64,000 nucleotides of DNA, taken from NCBI GenBank assembly GCA_025765615.1, contig JAIVFJ010000050.1, forward strand, positions 248,001 to 312,000, in the 5' to 3' direction. The position numbers were made by a program, and so were the translations under genes. The notes beneath the pieces are model-generated. The model ran no database searches, was not told where the DNA came from, and worked only from the letters and a program-made list of their open reading frames with translations. This DNA comes from Zopfochytrium polystomum. Taxonomy: Eukaryota; Chytridiomycota; Chytridiomycetes; Chytridiales; Chytridiaceae. Shown here piece after piece: positions 32,739-43,985 of this stretch (the first letter of the stretch is position 1; every line of letters begins with the position of its first letter).

Positions 32739-33969
32739 TCACAGAGGGCTCTCATGGTCACCTATCAAGGTGAAAAAATACTTTAACCCCCGAATATGTT
32801 TCTGAGCTGATAGCTTTGATGTCGACTTGTACACACGTTCTCCAAGGGGTGGCTTTCGAGTGGTTGAGCACTTAAGTCCAAGTTCTTTCAACTTTGCCTC
32901 CATTCCTTTTATTTCTGCCCAAGAAGGAAACTGATTATTGAAATGAAAGACCATGGGACAGCTAAAACAAAAAAAAACACACCAGCAGTAGCCATTTCCT
33001 GACGTTCTGGATCAATATCAAATAGATTGCTTTTGTTATAACCATCACCGCGCATTCGCTTCCTTGCAATAATATCCATGTTCTTTTGAACAGCCTTTTT
33101 CTTTTTGCTGAAACTGCTCCTTTCCGCTTCGCTGGTGCTCCTGCTGCGACCAATTTTGCTTTCTTTGCCCGAATGGGTGGGATTTTCGCCATTTTTGAAT
33201 CAGTTGCCATAGGCAAAAGTCCGCTCATCACTGTTTCAGCAGTTATCATTCCGGCAGTCGTTCCAACGCCTGAAGAGTCTGAGCCTGAAAGAGGTGGGTG
33301 GTTTCTATTTAGCTCGCTGGATTGCAGTGGTGATGTTGTTGTTCTCACCTTTAAAAGCGTCGACAGTGGCTGCAAGGATTGCTGACCCATCTTCAGGTGC
33401 TGCCACCGGCGCCACTGCCATTGGTGATGCCCCCAACGCCTCTGGCGCCTCTGACTGCGACAATGCCACTGCGTCCATTTCAGATGCCACTGTTTTGGCT
33501 TGGACTTTCGTCACAGCTGGCCGCAATTGGAGAGGCGTTGTACCGCAGCCAGTTCCATGGCACACTGGGCAGCTCTTTGTGCACGTGTGAGTAGGTCGCG
33601 TCAGCAGCGGCACTGAAGGGCGGGTTGAGGGAGGGGGAGATGACAGGGTTGACAAACGAGAGGGTCAAATGAGCTTTTCAAGTATATGTAAAGAAGACGT
33701 TGCAACTCACCATCTGACGTATTCACAGCCATGTGCAACGGCGGGTTCAATGTGTCATTGAATGAGAAGGATACAGTGTGTGTTCTGGTCTTCTGTCCCT
33801 GGGAACCATTTGACCAGCTCACGACTGTCATGTGCAAATGCATAATGCTCGCTGCGGTTAGGCCCTCTGCGTACTCTCCATGTTGGGCCGACATTTGGAT
33901 CATCAGAGTCCACTTGATTGTTGCGCAATGCATAAATTTGATCTGGGTTGATGCAGTGGCAGAGACCAT
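32739..33969 (-). pseudogene. Unknown multi-exon gene with a frameshift
   Basis: Coding blocks on the minus strand join in phase: 33,969-33,711 (HTVSFSFNDTLNPPLHMAV), 33,612-33,349 (CPVCHGTGC, then KVQAKTVASEMDAVALSQSE), 33,284-32,983 (GVGTTAGMITAETVMSGLLP, then IIARKRMRGDGYNKSN) and 32,914-32,739 (EIKGMEAKLKELGLKCSTTR to GDHESPL-stop). Within the third block the frame changes in an A-run near 33,100 (GCAAAAAGAAAAAGG), where one base appears to be missing. Upstream (34,080-33,860) another frame reads FPILKGASNFGDWLDDLISE, faintly like a Gag N-terminus. I recognise no family. It lies among decayed retroelements, so a transposon origin is likely. Confidence 0.4.
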
Positions 33970-34229
33970 TGCTTTTGTTGGATAGTTCTGAAATTAGATC
34001 GTCCAACCAATCTCCAAAATTTGATGCACCTTTAAGAATAGGGAATGCACAGGAGGCATACCTGATTTGATCACAGTTGCTCATGCTTGGGAGGTAAATG
34101 TGTGAGAGCTTTGCAGGAGAATAGAAATTTGAAAGACAGTGATTTCCCTGGTTTGGAGGTGGACGGCAGGAGGTGGACAGCAGAAAACTTCTGAGATGGG
34201 AGCAGGTTATACAAGTGTAGTACACTTCA

Positions 34230-35340
34230 ATCAGCCAGCCCTAAACGACTGTGATAAGATGCTTGGAACCCGAGATATGAGTGAGGACAAGTGTAGCTTG
34301 CGCAGCGAGTGGAACGAGGTAGGGACTAGAAAACGCACTTCTCACAGTCAGAAACTGAGAAATGAGTTGTGGTACACTGAAAAGCGCTAGCTACACATAG
34401 AAATTGAATATCCCCACGATGCTGAGGGCTAATTTGAAGTACCACCGAGTTTCCCCAAGCAGATCAGAGGCTGTAGAATGCAGAAAAATTCGTATCGAGC
34501 AGGTTGGTTGAGTTTATGGGCGAGTTGTGAATGTGGGAAGTTCCAGGTGACAAATTTTGACGAATTTGGCGCTACTTGGATGGCAAAACCCCGGAGAGCT
34601 ACTATTCTGCAATGAGGAAGACAAACACAGCCAAATTTGGTGGGTAGATAGAGTGGAAGTAGCTCTTTCCTGTGGTGGTAAGCGATTCCAAAGGCAATTG
34701 AAGGACGTTGGCGAACTTGGAAGCCGGGTTTCAGTTGATTTTGCATGTTTCCAATGTGACTGATACTGTGAATGACTGATTGTACTTGCCAACAACGCTT
34801 CTGCCACGAAAAACAACTGTCAAAACGCCACTGCTAAATGTGGTGTAGGTGGCGGAGGAGGTGTGGGGGACAAAAATTGGTTGGTTGTAATGAGGACCTG
34901 CAAGTGGAGGTTGTGGCGCAGTCTGTTTTCTTCTTTCTGCTCGTTGCAAATGATTCTTCTCATTCTGCTGGCTTCAAGTACTTCTCCTTGGTGATTGGAA
35001 TGGGTCACAATTTTGTATGAAAGAAATGACAGCTGCTGTATGTGGATGGTGGTAACTGTTGGACGACGGTGTTGTGATGGTGAAGCTGAGGTGGGAGACT
35101 GTTGTACATGCTGTTTGGCTTTAAACAAAATTGTTGCAAAGACCAGGGTACAGAAAATGCACCAAGTCCTCATCATAGTTGGTGCTCCCATGCACCACAG
35201 TGTGAGGTGTTGCTCCTGCACATACTGCTTACCACAAAACCCCCAAAACTCTAACAGTCGAGGTCGGCTTGTAGGGCTGGGAGGTCTGTGGCAACCTTTT
35301 GCGCAAGGTCACGTTTCTGGTCCTCTCAAGCCTGTGCAGG
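34230..35340. other. Decayed repetitive DNA
   Basis: Minus-strand open frames of 70-130 codons in different phases suggest a decayed continuation of the LINE next to it, but no reverse-transcriptase motif is recognisable. Confidence 0.3.
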
Positions 35341-35345
35341 TCGGA

Positions 35346-36050
35346 TTATGCACCTACAGATGGGGTGAAAGAAAAGGTTGTGTATAGGCAAAAAGCAAGA
35401 ATAATGAAGCAAGGAAGGTGGTTGGAGATGTCTAGAAGGTTGGGAAAGTCGTCAAGGGAAGTAATGTGGATGGAGGTGAGGTGGTGTAGAAAGATGTCAG
35501 AAATCCAAATACTGTCAAGGTGCGAACAACATGGCAAATTGGTGGAGGAATGGGTGCGAAAGGTGTCAGATAGGTCACAAGCAGTCAGAGTGGGAAGGAA
35601 TCTGCGATGGGAGAGTGGGATGGGTCCAGCAGTATCATGGTCAAGGGGGATACAATTGCATTCCAGTCACCAAACCAATAAGCTGGGTGGTTGGGCGGTG
35701 TCGTGGTTGAGAAGTTTGGTACACCACTCCTGGAGGGGCGCGAATTCTTGCGTAAAAAAAGGCGGTGATGATGGAAAGAGAGGGTTATGGTGAGGCTCCT
35801 GGTGCCATGTTGACTGATGACGATGACGTGTCGGTGAAAGGAAGATGTCAAGATGAAGCTGACACCAGCGTGTTTTGAAGTTGAAGCGTCATTGAAGATA
35901 CCTGTGTATGTATTTGTGGAGTGTTGGCAGATTGCATGTGTTCCAGTAACAGCAGAACAGCCTGTCTCTTGGAGTGCGAGGATGATTGTGCCAGTCAAAG
36001 TCATCCAGTCAGGATTGAATTGTGTGAGACTACACCGAGGTCTCAGTGAT
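35346..36050 (-). pseudogene. Decayed non-LTR retrotransposon endonuclease
   Basis: Two minus-strand frames show the start and end of an apurinic-type endonuclease domain of LINEs. At 36,004-35,590 the reading gives IILALQETGCSAV (pattern I-x-x-L-Q-E-T), KHAGVSFIL and FGDWNAI (pattern GDFN). At 35,537-35,400 it gives DSIWISDIFLHHLTS and DISNHLPCF (patterns RIDYIWxS and SDHxxV). A frameshift separates them. No reverse-transcriptase domain was recognised downstream. Confidence 0.55.
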
Positions 36051-36059
36051 AAAGTCTAG

Positions 36060-36650
36060 GGATTTTATTCGCAAAAACAAGCGTACCTGTCATAAAACCG
36101 AAAGGATTGGGACCCCTATTATTGCTCCTGGTTCTTTAGTTTCCAAGGCGTTATCAAAGTGTATTTGCGGCTAACCCGTCTTTATTATTGGGCCTGCTTT
36201 TACTACTTTCGTCTTAACAGTTTCTGTTGTGCCAGGGGTTTCTCAACCTATTTTCTTTTTCGGTGACTAGCGGAGACTGCCCAACTGCCTAGGGATGGGG
36301 TGCCTGACAGGCCGTACCCCAGGCCCGCCTAATTTATTATTTATTTTCGGCACTTGTACACACACACATAGGGTTGGGGGGATTTAGAGCATTTGTGGTG
36401 CTCCAAGTCAGGGGGTTACTTGTCAATTTTCTCTCTCTCTGTTTTTGGGCCATTTCTCATTTTCCTTTTTACTTCAATCTGATTTCTGTCCATTGGCACC
36501 AATACAGAGTCCCTTCAAATCCATCTGGCTCACAAAGGTGAGGGTAGTGAGAGATGGTACACACCCGGGTGTGTACATGGTCCCTTCGTGGGGCTCCTCT
36601 TAAGGGGCCGTGGGTGGGGAATGCAGCTGGCCCCACCAGCAACTGTGTGA
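36060..36650. other. Repeat-like DNA, no gene
   Basis: AT-rich with a CA run at 36,359-36,369 and pyrimidine tracts. May be the upstream part of the repeat that follows; the counterpart near 9 kb is too diverged for me to align. Confidence 0.3.
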
Positions 36651-37468
36651 CATTGCCGGCTCTGTGTTGGAGTGAGGATCCCTGGCGCTTGCCCGCAGCG
36701 ATGACGGTGGTGGTGGTGGTGACGACGACGGCCGTCCCCAACCTTCCTGTCCCCGCAAGGGTGTTGGTGGCTGCGCCCGGTGCGGCCCCCGACACCTGAG
36801 AGTTTGATCTACAAGCGCCTGCCTCGGTCCTATTGCTGTGAGGGTGAGATGTGTGAGTACGAGTGCGATGCGATAAAGCCCGTTGGTTGAGTGGTCGTGC
36901 CAACGCAGCCCAGCGGGGTGCGTGTACGATCGCAGGTGTTTCCGCGTGCGAGTTCCCTGCTGGCGACCTTCCGACCCCTACATAGTCAACTCCCTTCTCT
37001 CTCTCCCCCCCGTCGCCAGCGACGACGAGGGTTCCCACAGCACCAACTGCGACGAGGGGCGCGAGGTTGCGCCCTGTCCGTCCCGTTGCTATTAACCGCT
37101 CCTGTTGTATTTGAGATTAGGTTCCTGAGATAAAAACCCCTGTTTCCCTCTTCTCTCTCTTTTTATTCTGCGGTTGTGTTGCGCCCTCGGGAGTGCCCTT
37201 CCGTTTCCCCTCACATCGGCCCGCGGCCACGCGAGTCATCGGTGCTCCAGCACCGATCCTTCAGAGGATTGTCCCTCTGAATGTTCATTCTTTGTGTTTG
37301 AGACCCCTGTTAGACAGACCAGTAGGGATACTTTGTGGACTAGGCAAGTAGTAGGGTTGAAACACCCCCTAGACAACAGCCCAATAAAGTTAGTTTTAGC
37401 CTATTATTTGCTTTCCCTCACTCTAGGGCCCAGATCCCAGGGTCAAAAGAGTGAGTATAGTCTCACAA
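36650..37468 (+). repeat. Dispersed repeat, CpG-rich copy
   Basis: Second copy of the repeat at 9,180-10,046, with the same end TAGTCTCACAA. It keeps many CG dinucleotides (for example GCGTGTACGATCGCAGGTG) where the other has TG or CA. An AATAAA lies in the shared ACAACAGCCCAATAAAGTT block. No open frame is shared by the two copies, so it looks like a non-coding element or LTR. Confidence 0.6.
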
Positions 37469-37469
37469 T

Positions 37470-38917
37470 TGCATTTGGAGACGAAGTTTTGGCCCACGTT
37501 CCAGGTGGCAAAACAAGGTGGTGGGAAGGGGGAGGCTGTTCAGGTGTGGAGGAGAGGGGAGGTGGCATTATTTATTGACATTTCCCGCATTGTTTTTTTT
37601 TTTTTTTTTTTTTTTTTAAAGGAAGAAGGGAAGGAAAAAGGGTGATAGTGTGCGCTATTCAACGAGGGAACCTCATTGCGGAGATGGGCGTGGACTTCAG
37701 CAATTGCATTTGTAATCTGGGTCTGAATGGTGATGGTGATGGTGGGTCGCTAAGCACAAAAGTGATGAGCAGGAACCAATTACTGACGTTGCTGATGCTG
37801 TTCGTGTGATTGGCAACTTGGCATATCTGGGCGCCAATCTTTGTGTGAAGTTGAGTGTTGTTGTTGTCAAGAGAGGTAACACCGATCCCTAGGCGATAGT
37901 GCATGGGAGCTGGCGGGATGAGTATGGGAGGATCAGGCATGCTGGGGTCGCGAAACGGAGCTGCTGGGGTGGCGGTGGCGCTGTCTGGTGGTCGGTGTGC
38001 CAATTGGCGGGGTTTTTTTATCCATCCATCCACCATCTCGCTGTCGTACTAAATTAAGAACGCGTTCATTGTGGAGATTTAGGGCTCTTGTACGGGCCTA
38101 GCGGGTTTGGGCGGTGGGTGACTTGATTTACACACCTGTTATACAGCCAGACGGTCAAGTCGTCTCGGCAGCCGTCGTCCGTCGTCGACAGCCACGCTGT
38201 GCTTGGCTGCCGATCCAGTCGGTAGAGTAATCATCAAAGGTTCTGGCGGAGAATTGCTGTAGGGACCCGACCATGCTGTGATCGGAGCGGAATTGTCACC
38301 CCTTACGAAAGTGACAGCACAGTGCTGCATCTCGCAATGTAGAGTCCATCTTCCGCTTTATGCTGTTTTTGCCGCCCGGCTGGCTCGTGTGTAGGGTGGG
38401 CTGGAGCGAGACAAGGACGACGACCTGCAGTTGCGTGCTGCGTAAGCAATACCACCGCGGCGACCCGCGGCTCGGATAACACCAACACCGCAGACTACAT
38501 CGATGCTCAGATGCGATCTGTCTGGAGGGCACGAGACGCTACGCACTTCCCTGTTTTCGAAGCTCACAGGCTGAATTGGGACCCGTTTCGGTCTTCGAAG
38601 AGGGCGGATCTGAGGAGAGGTCCAAAAATGGGCGACTGGTGAGTAAGATCTCCTTTGAGATTAATCGCCGTTGTAACCCCCGGAATAAGGACCTCAGCAG
38701 TCGATGCTTTTGGTCGTCACCCACGACGGTGTGTTTAAACCCTCGTTATGCGCCGTGCACAGACGGGGACGAAATCGAAGCTCCGTTGTCACCAAACCCG
38801 CCTTAAGTCACGTGGTCAAGGGTGTGGCGCAATTAAGACCAGCGCCAGAGGAACGAAAGAAAAAAAAGGACTCGTCAACCGAACCCTTCGTCCACCTCAA
38901 TCACACACACTTCAGCG
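37470..38917. other. Intergenic, no supported gene; poly(T) at 37,593-37,617
   Basis: Contains a 25-nt T run and then a GC-richer stretch leading to the RPS29 promoter region. Open frames of 60-80 codons are present on both strands without recognisable features. Confidence 0.4.
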
Positions 38918-39458
38918 ATGGCGCACTCCAAGGTTTGGTACTCCCACCCGCGCAACTACGGCAAGGGCTCCCGCCAGTGGTGAGTGCACTTGCGAATCTC
39001 TCCTTGAGCGGCCCCAATCGCCACAATTCCAATTCCGGCTGGCGATGGATCGGGAGCGCGCCGCTAGAGGGCCTGGAGGGATCGGGCAGATCTTTACTGT
39101 CAGGATCTCTTGGCTTCTGTAGCAGATCCCATTCCCCTTCGCTTCCGGCTGTCGCGACAGCAGATCGCCTCCTGCCGCTCTCTCAATTTCGAGGATTTGT
39201 GAACCGATCGTCAAACACCACCAACCCATTGCAACTTCCCCCTTGTCTTCAATTTGCTTAGCCGCGTCTGCGCCCACCAGGCTGGTCTGATCCGCAAGTA
39301 CGGCCTCGATCTGTGCCGTCAGTGCTTCCGGGAGTACTCCCGTGACATTGGTTTCGTCAAGGTCAGTTACAATCATTTTTGCTTCTTTGATAGGCACGAT
39401 TTGCTGACGCTTTGTTCCCATCTTGTCCCACTTTTCTCTATAATGCCAGTCCCGCTAA
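38918..39458 (+). CDS. RPS29: 40S ribosomal protein S29 (uS14)
   Basis: Small-subunit zinc-ribbon protein at the mRNA-entry side of the head. Exons 38,918-38,979, 39,262-39,361 and 39,450-39,458 give 56 residues: [19 protein letters not shown], then [19 protein letters not shown], then [15 protein letters not shown] and SR-stop. The four zinc cysteines are CxxC...CxxC. Length 56 equals that of other eukaryotic S29 proteins. The last exon encodes only two residues and the stop; it follows a TGCCAG acceptor. Intron 1 (282 nt) is in the middle of the first Cys codon. Confidence 0.95.
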
Positions 39459-39787
39459 GTGTCGAATCCTTTTCGATCGATGGCTGGATTGACCGGGAGG
39501 GGAAACGTGGTGGGCTGGAGAGTGATGAAATCGGAAAGCGGTGGGGTGTGCGTTTGCCCCATGATGTCGATCTGCGACTTCTAGTTTGGGCATATTTCTT
39601 TCGGGGAGGTTTTCTTGTATGAGGGTGATAGTGTGGACAGGTCGGGTAGCAGTGTCGGTCCTGGGGGTAATTTCGTGCTCCTGGGCCACAAGAAGATGCA
39701 GTCTTTCCCTCACCAAAATACTTCAACGAACCATCTACTTTGCAAATTGTGCCGTATTTGGCAGTGGAAGCGCTTTGAATCGTCGGT

Positions 39788-41516
39788 TCACCTCCCGCAC
39801 CAAGGCCATGGCCCACCGCGGTAACTCCTCCAGCCCTTCTCCTCTTCCCACCTCATTGCTAACCGTTGACAGTGGTCGTGGCCCTCCGATCTCCACTCGG
39901 TGACGGGTCCTCCAAACACCAGCCGTTCACCAAATTCAGACCAAGTACCGCCACGCCACTCGACTCGGGGAAATCCCCCACAAGTTAGAGGAACTCGCAG
40001 TTCGTCGAGCAGAAGAGACTCAATGGCTCTTCCGTCATCCCGCGAAATAAAATCTGAACGCTCTGCTCGAACGACTGTGGCAACGTCCAGCCCGCTGCAA
40101 ACCAGCTGGGTCAGCCCAGTCGTCCGGATGAGGCTGTCCACAACTGTGCCGGCGGCCTCCCACTCAGACGTAAACTCGTCATTCGACCCTGCCGGAAAAT
40201 CCACGTGAAAGTCCGACGGCTGCACTGAAAAGCCTGAGTCGCAGTGTATTCCCGTCGCAGCTACGAAGCACAGGTAGATGTGGAGATGCACCGCCTTGTA
40301 GATGGGCTCGCAAGACACTAGCTCCTCCAGCAAATAACTTATCCTGCTATTGCGAAGAGCCCAATCCTCCACACGACGCCCGAACGGTGCACCGTTGAAT
40401 GGAAGCACGACGCGTCGAAGTGGCGCATGCATATCATCCGCGCGCCGCCGGGCCAGGGCGCCTGGCAGCGCACCCCAGAATGTCGAGGCCTCTGACGGGT
40501 CAGGCAGTTCCATCGAGACTTCGAGGGCGTCGACTACGCGGCAGGCTGCGAGGGCCTCCCTTGCGAGGTGGAACGCGGTCGAGTCCGGTGACTTGGGGAG
40601 GTGGATGCCGAGGGTTTTCAGCGGCAGATGCCAAGAGCCTGCCGGCGGCGACAAGGTGGTTGCGGGGGCGAGGTTTCCCACGAATCTGCCCAGCCGAAGA
40701 GACTCTAGCATGGACGGAAGGATGTCTGTTGACGTTGCGGAAGCGCGCATAAATGCATCCAACACACCAAAGTATTCGATGGGGAATGGATCCAGCGTCA
40801 GATGGCGGAGCGCGCCAAACCGTGTAAGATAGAGCATTGACGATATATCCTGGGGCGGCACTTGGGTGGTCGTCCTTATGGCGAGAGATTGTAGGTTTTT
40901 GATGGTTGCAAACGGCTTCACTGTGCGCAACGGGCAATGGCTCCGAAACACTTCAAAGAAACTAAGAAAAATGGCTGGCTGTGACGGAAATGCGAGAAGA
41001 TCTTGCCAGTTCAGCGAATCGAAAGAAGAGGTTGGATAGAGGCTGTACCGTTCCGATAGTTAAAGAGTCAGAGAAAATCGTGGCAAATGAGACCAATGTG
41101 ATCTCTCACCGCAGCGAATAACGTTTCAGCTGCAGACATGAATTCCGAATGGTCGCGATCGCTGAGGGAAGCTGGTTATAGTGGTACAACTCGAAAAAAG
41201 CGAAGTCGATTTGACGGACGGCGTGGCCGATCAGCGGCAGCTGCCTCTTCATAATGTGACTCGACAGCGACAGATTCAGGAGGATTGGGTGGGGGAGGTC
41301 GTGGGTGCCGTCATCAATTGTCAGATTCAAAGTCTTGAAGATCACGGACTCCGCGATGGGCTTGAGCGTGCGGCACACGCGCAAAAGGTGAGCAGGAATC
41401 CATGAAAGCGATCTATAAGCGCCGCTTCCACCAAGAGCGGAGGGAACATCGGCGGGGACGGCGTATGCTAATATGACGCGGAGCAGGTGGTCAGGGAGGT
41501 TCAGCAGGTGAGCCAT
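39788..41516 (-). CDS. F-box protein with degenerate leucine-rich part
   Basis: Exon 1 (41,516-41,110) and exon 2 (40,961-39,788) are joined over a 148-nt GTGAGA...CTTAG intron; the phases agree, giving about 526 residues. The start ATG begins AHLLNLPDHLLRVILAYAVP, an F-box-like helix set expected to bind Skp1. After it come HLLRVCRTLKPIAESVIFKT and repeated hydrophobic blocks such as ATIKNLQSLAIR and FGALRHLTLDPFPIE, typical of fungal F-box/LRR proteins. The C-terminus is Trp-rich (RWEEEKGWRSYRG). An upstream in-frame ATG at 41,606 is less likely because the F-box normally lies at the very N-terminus. Substrate unknown. Confidence 0.75.
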
Positions 41517-41629
41517 TGCAAATGAAGTTTCAACAGCCCAAACTGCGCCACGAACACAGCGCGCGTTGAGGATGGTGGGAGGGCGAAAGTCGGACTGAAT
41601 CTTCAATCACTCGCCTTTCCTTTTACGCT

Positions 41630-42269
41630 CTGCAATCGAACACTCTTCGACCGTATCTGGCCGCTGTCAGATCAACCCTCTCGGCTCCAATCGACCTGGA
41701 AATCTTCGCCTCCCAGATTCACCGAGGGCCACATCAAGGCTGAGGTCGAATCGAGGTCAGTTCCAGTTGTTGTGAATCCACAGCGGCGATGCCCCACAAC
41801 CCCCTCACAATCATCATAAGAAAAACCGATTAGCAGATGTTTTTCCGGCCCAGGCAAACAACGGAACTACTTGTTAAGCCTGTCCTAGTTTCCCGCAATG
41901 TGTATGAGCAGGTATTCATCCAGCCGTCCATCAACGCCGTTCGCATCAGCATCAGGATATAGAAGACCGACGATCTGGAACGCAAAAACATTTAAGTTTA
42001 TCATGATCAGGGCGGAGACTTTCCAGATTCTGAGAAGGAAGCCGATTCAAGTGAGGGCGGAGTGGAGGGTTACGCTGGCACCATTTTCAAGTCCCTTTCT
42101 TCATATCTAACACAAGCCGAAACAGGGTTTCGACATGAGCTTCCTCATTTCAAACTTCCACACAGAGCAGATGTTGAAGCACAAGCTGGTTGACTTTGTT
42201 CTAAGCAAGGAAATTAGCGAGAAGAGTTTGAGGTATCATGCGAGAGCGCGTACTGTTGCGAAGGGTTAG
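41630..42269 (+). pseudogene. ARPC4: ARPC4 (Arp2/3 complex 20-kDa subunit) pseudogene
   Basis: Pieces of ARPC4 follow in order with introns still present: NTLRPYLAAVRSTLSAP and DLEIFASQI, then (shifted by one) GHIKAEVES, an intron, TTELLVKPVLVSRNVYEQVF and PSINAVRISIRI followed by TAG, KTDDLERKN, a further shift to FIMIRAETFQILRRKPIQ, an intron, and [20 protein letters not shown] to [13 protein letters not shown]. The initiator ATG is missing (AATCGAAC where ATGTCGAAC is expected), there are at least two frameshifts and one stop, and a short segment before KEISE is deleted. Retained introns show it is a duplicated, not a processed, pseudogene. A functional copy should exist elsewhere. Confidence 0.85.
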
Positions 42270-42814
42270 ATGTTCTGTTGCCAATGTTTGTGGTACGGTC
42301 AATTTCATTCCTTAAATGGTTGCCATGCAGTTCTTAGAGCAGTTCCTTCGGCATTGGTAGTTAGGAGCATTATGTCAATAACGATCTCGGGTGATTTGGA
42401 GAGGCGGACAAGTGCAAGAGGGCACGTCGGCTCGATGACACGATCTGCGCTTCTATTTCGATGAACAACCCAAACCAAAATTCAATTCCGCTGCATCACG
42501 ATTTTTTTTTTCGAGTTCGAAACACTGCACGCTCCCACTCCCCGAGTTGCGCCAAGAATGCCGAGTTTGGCGCAACGATCGGTCTCGCCTCGCGCGCAAT
42601 CTCCAGCGCGCGATCCCTCGAGATCCGCAGCTTCCAGCCGCACCATCGTTCACTTCGAAGTGCTTTGTTGAGCGAGCGGTGCAATGTAACGTTCGGACCC
42701 TGTTGGAGAATGGGGCCGCGAATAATGCCTTGCAACCTTGTTGTTTGAGTCTATTCCTTCCCCCGGTCTACCGTTCTGTGATTTTTACCCTGTTTGCCGC
42801 TTCCTTGCCCTGCC
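42270..42814. other. Intergenic, no supported gene
   Basis: Short open frames on both strands over a GC-rich stretch (42,560-42,720) without domain features. It separates the ARPC4 pseudogene from the end of the START-domain gene. Confidence 0.4.
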
Positions 42815-43763
42815 TCACTTTCCCTTCGCGGCCATCTGCTTTGCAATGGCTGCAACAAACGAGTCGAGGGTGTAGGACAGGCCCTTGTTGACCACCCACG
42901 GCGACATGGTCCCTCGCAGGTCTGAGCGAATCATGTAATACACCTTGGACTGTGAGCCGTCGCCGATGCTTTCGCACATGAAGCCTTTCGTTGGGTGGTG
43001 CGCGTATGAGTGTCAGAATGGAACGTCCTCACACTAACTCTGTCCCAAACAGCAGCAACAACTCACCGCTCACAAAATTGTACCCCCTCACGACCCCCTC
43101 CGACTCCGGCAACAGCTTCTTGCCAACCCCTTCCTCCACCGCCTGCCACGCCGAGTAGAACCGCCCTATCCCATCGTTCCTCACAACAATCCGAAAATCC
43201 ACGTACTCCCTCGCCGCAATCATCCCGCCGAGCACCGCAGCAGACCGCGACGTCATCAGACCGCCGTAGTAGACCTCGTCTTTGGCGCTGGCGTCGTCGT
43301 CGGCGACCGGCAGCTCGTCGATGCGCAGAAGCTCTGCCCAGAGGGTGACCATCTTGTCCCAGGAGGTGCGGTTGGGGATGTCGCCGCAAAAGTCAAAGAT
43401 GGCGGAAGCGCGATGGGGGAGGATTGCGATCACGATGTACTGATCCCAGGATGACGAGGGGAAGGAGCGCTTTTTGATCGTTTTGCCCGACTGAGGGAAG
43501 GTGGGGAGGGATGTGGCGGATGGGATAGGGGAAGATTCAAACCAGCGCCTACGCATATGTGTGAGGAAAAAGCGCCCTACCGATGAGGAGACTGTGGACC
43601 AGGCGGGCGTCTCGAGCGTGTCGATCAGGGCCAGGAAGTCTCGCTTGAGTTGTGGGGCGTGGGCGGCGATCCCTTGCAGTGTGGCGGCGTCGACGTCGTG
43701 GGGCATGATGAGGCGACGAATCTCAAAACTTGTGTCTTTCAGAGGCGTTATAAGGTTTGACAA
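42815..43763 (-). CDS. START-domain (Bet v1-like fold) lipid-binding protein
   Basis: Exon 1 (43,763-43,067) and exon 2 (42,984-42,815) join across an 82-nt GTGAGT...GAAAG intron in phase, giving 288 residues. The N-terminal half reads LKRDFLALIDTLETPAWSTV; the START part includes DKMVTLWAELLRIDELPVAD, EVYYGGLMTSRSAAVLGGM, DFRIVVRNDGIGRFYSAW, and ends with SKVYYMIRSDLRGTMSPWVV then NKGLSYTLDSFVAAI. The pattern of a Tyr-rich strand, then RSDLRGTMSPWVVN, then a long amphipathic helix is the C-terminal START signature. Likely binds a sterol, phospholipid or other hydrophobic ligand in the cytosol; no signal peptide is visible. Ligand unknown. Confidence 0.8.
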
Positions 43764-43985
43764 GGAGAAACGAAACTATCCGCCCACTGCACTGCATGCG
43801 CACTGACTGTTGGTCTTATTAAGAATCTTGGCGTCTGGCAACAGAAAAAAAAGGGTGTGGACAACCGGAAGGTACAATCATGAGGGGACAAAAAAGGGAT
43901 AAGAGGATGCGGGAACGAAAGTCAAAGAACAAAGCAAAGGCCAAGTGGATATCCGTGGTTGTTTGCAGGCCGACAGCGCGATAAG

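Noticed and set aside
37593..37617. Poly(T) run as an rRNA or tRNA terminator
   Set aside because: No RNA gene upstream; more likely a retroposon tail or simple repeat.
42270..42760. Small plus-strand frames after the ARPC4 pseudogene
   Set aside because: No motif, no splice agreement, overlapping frames on the other strand.
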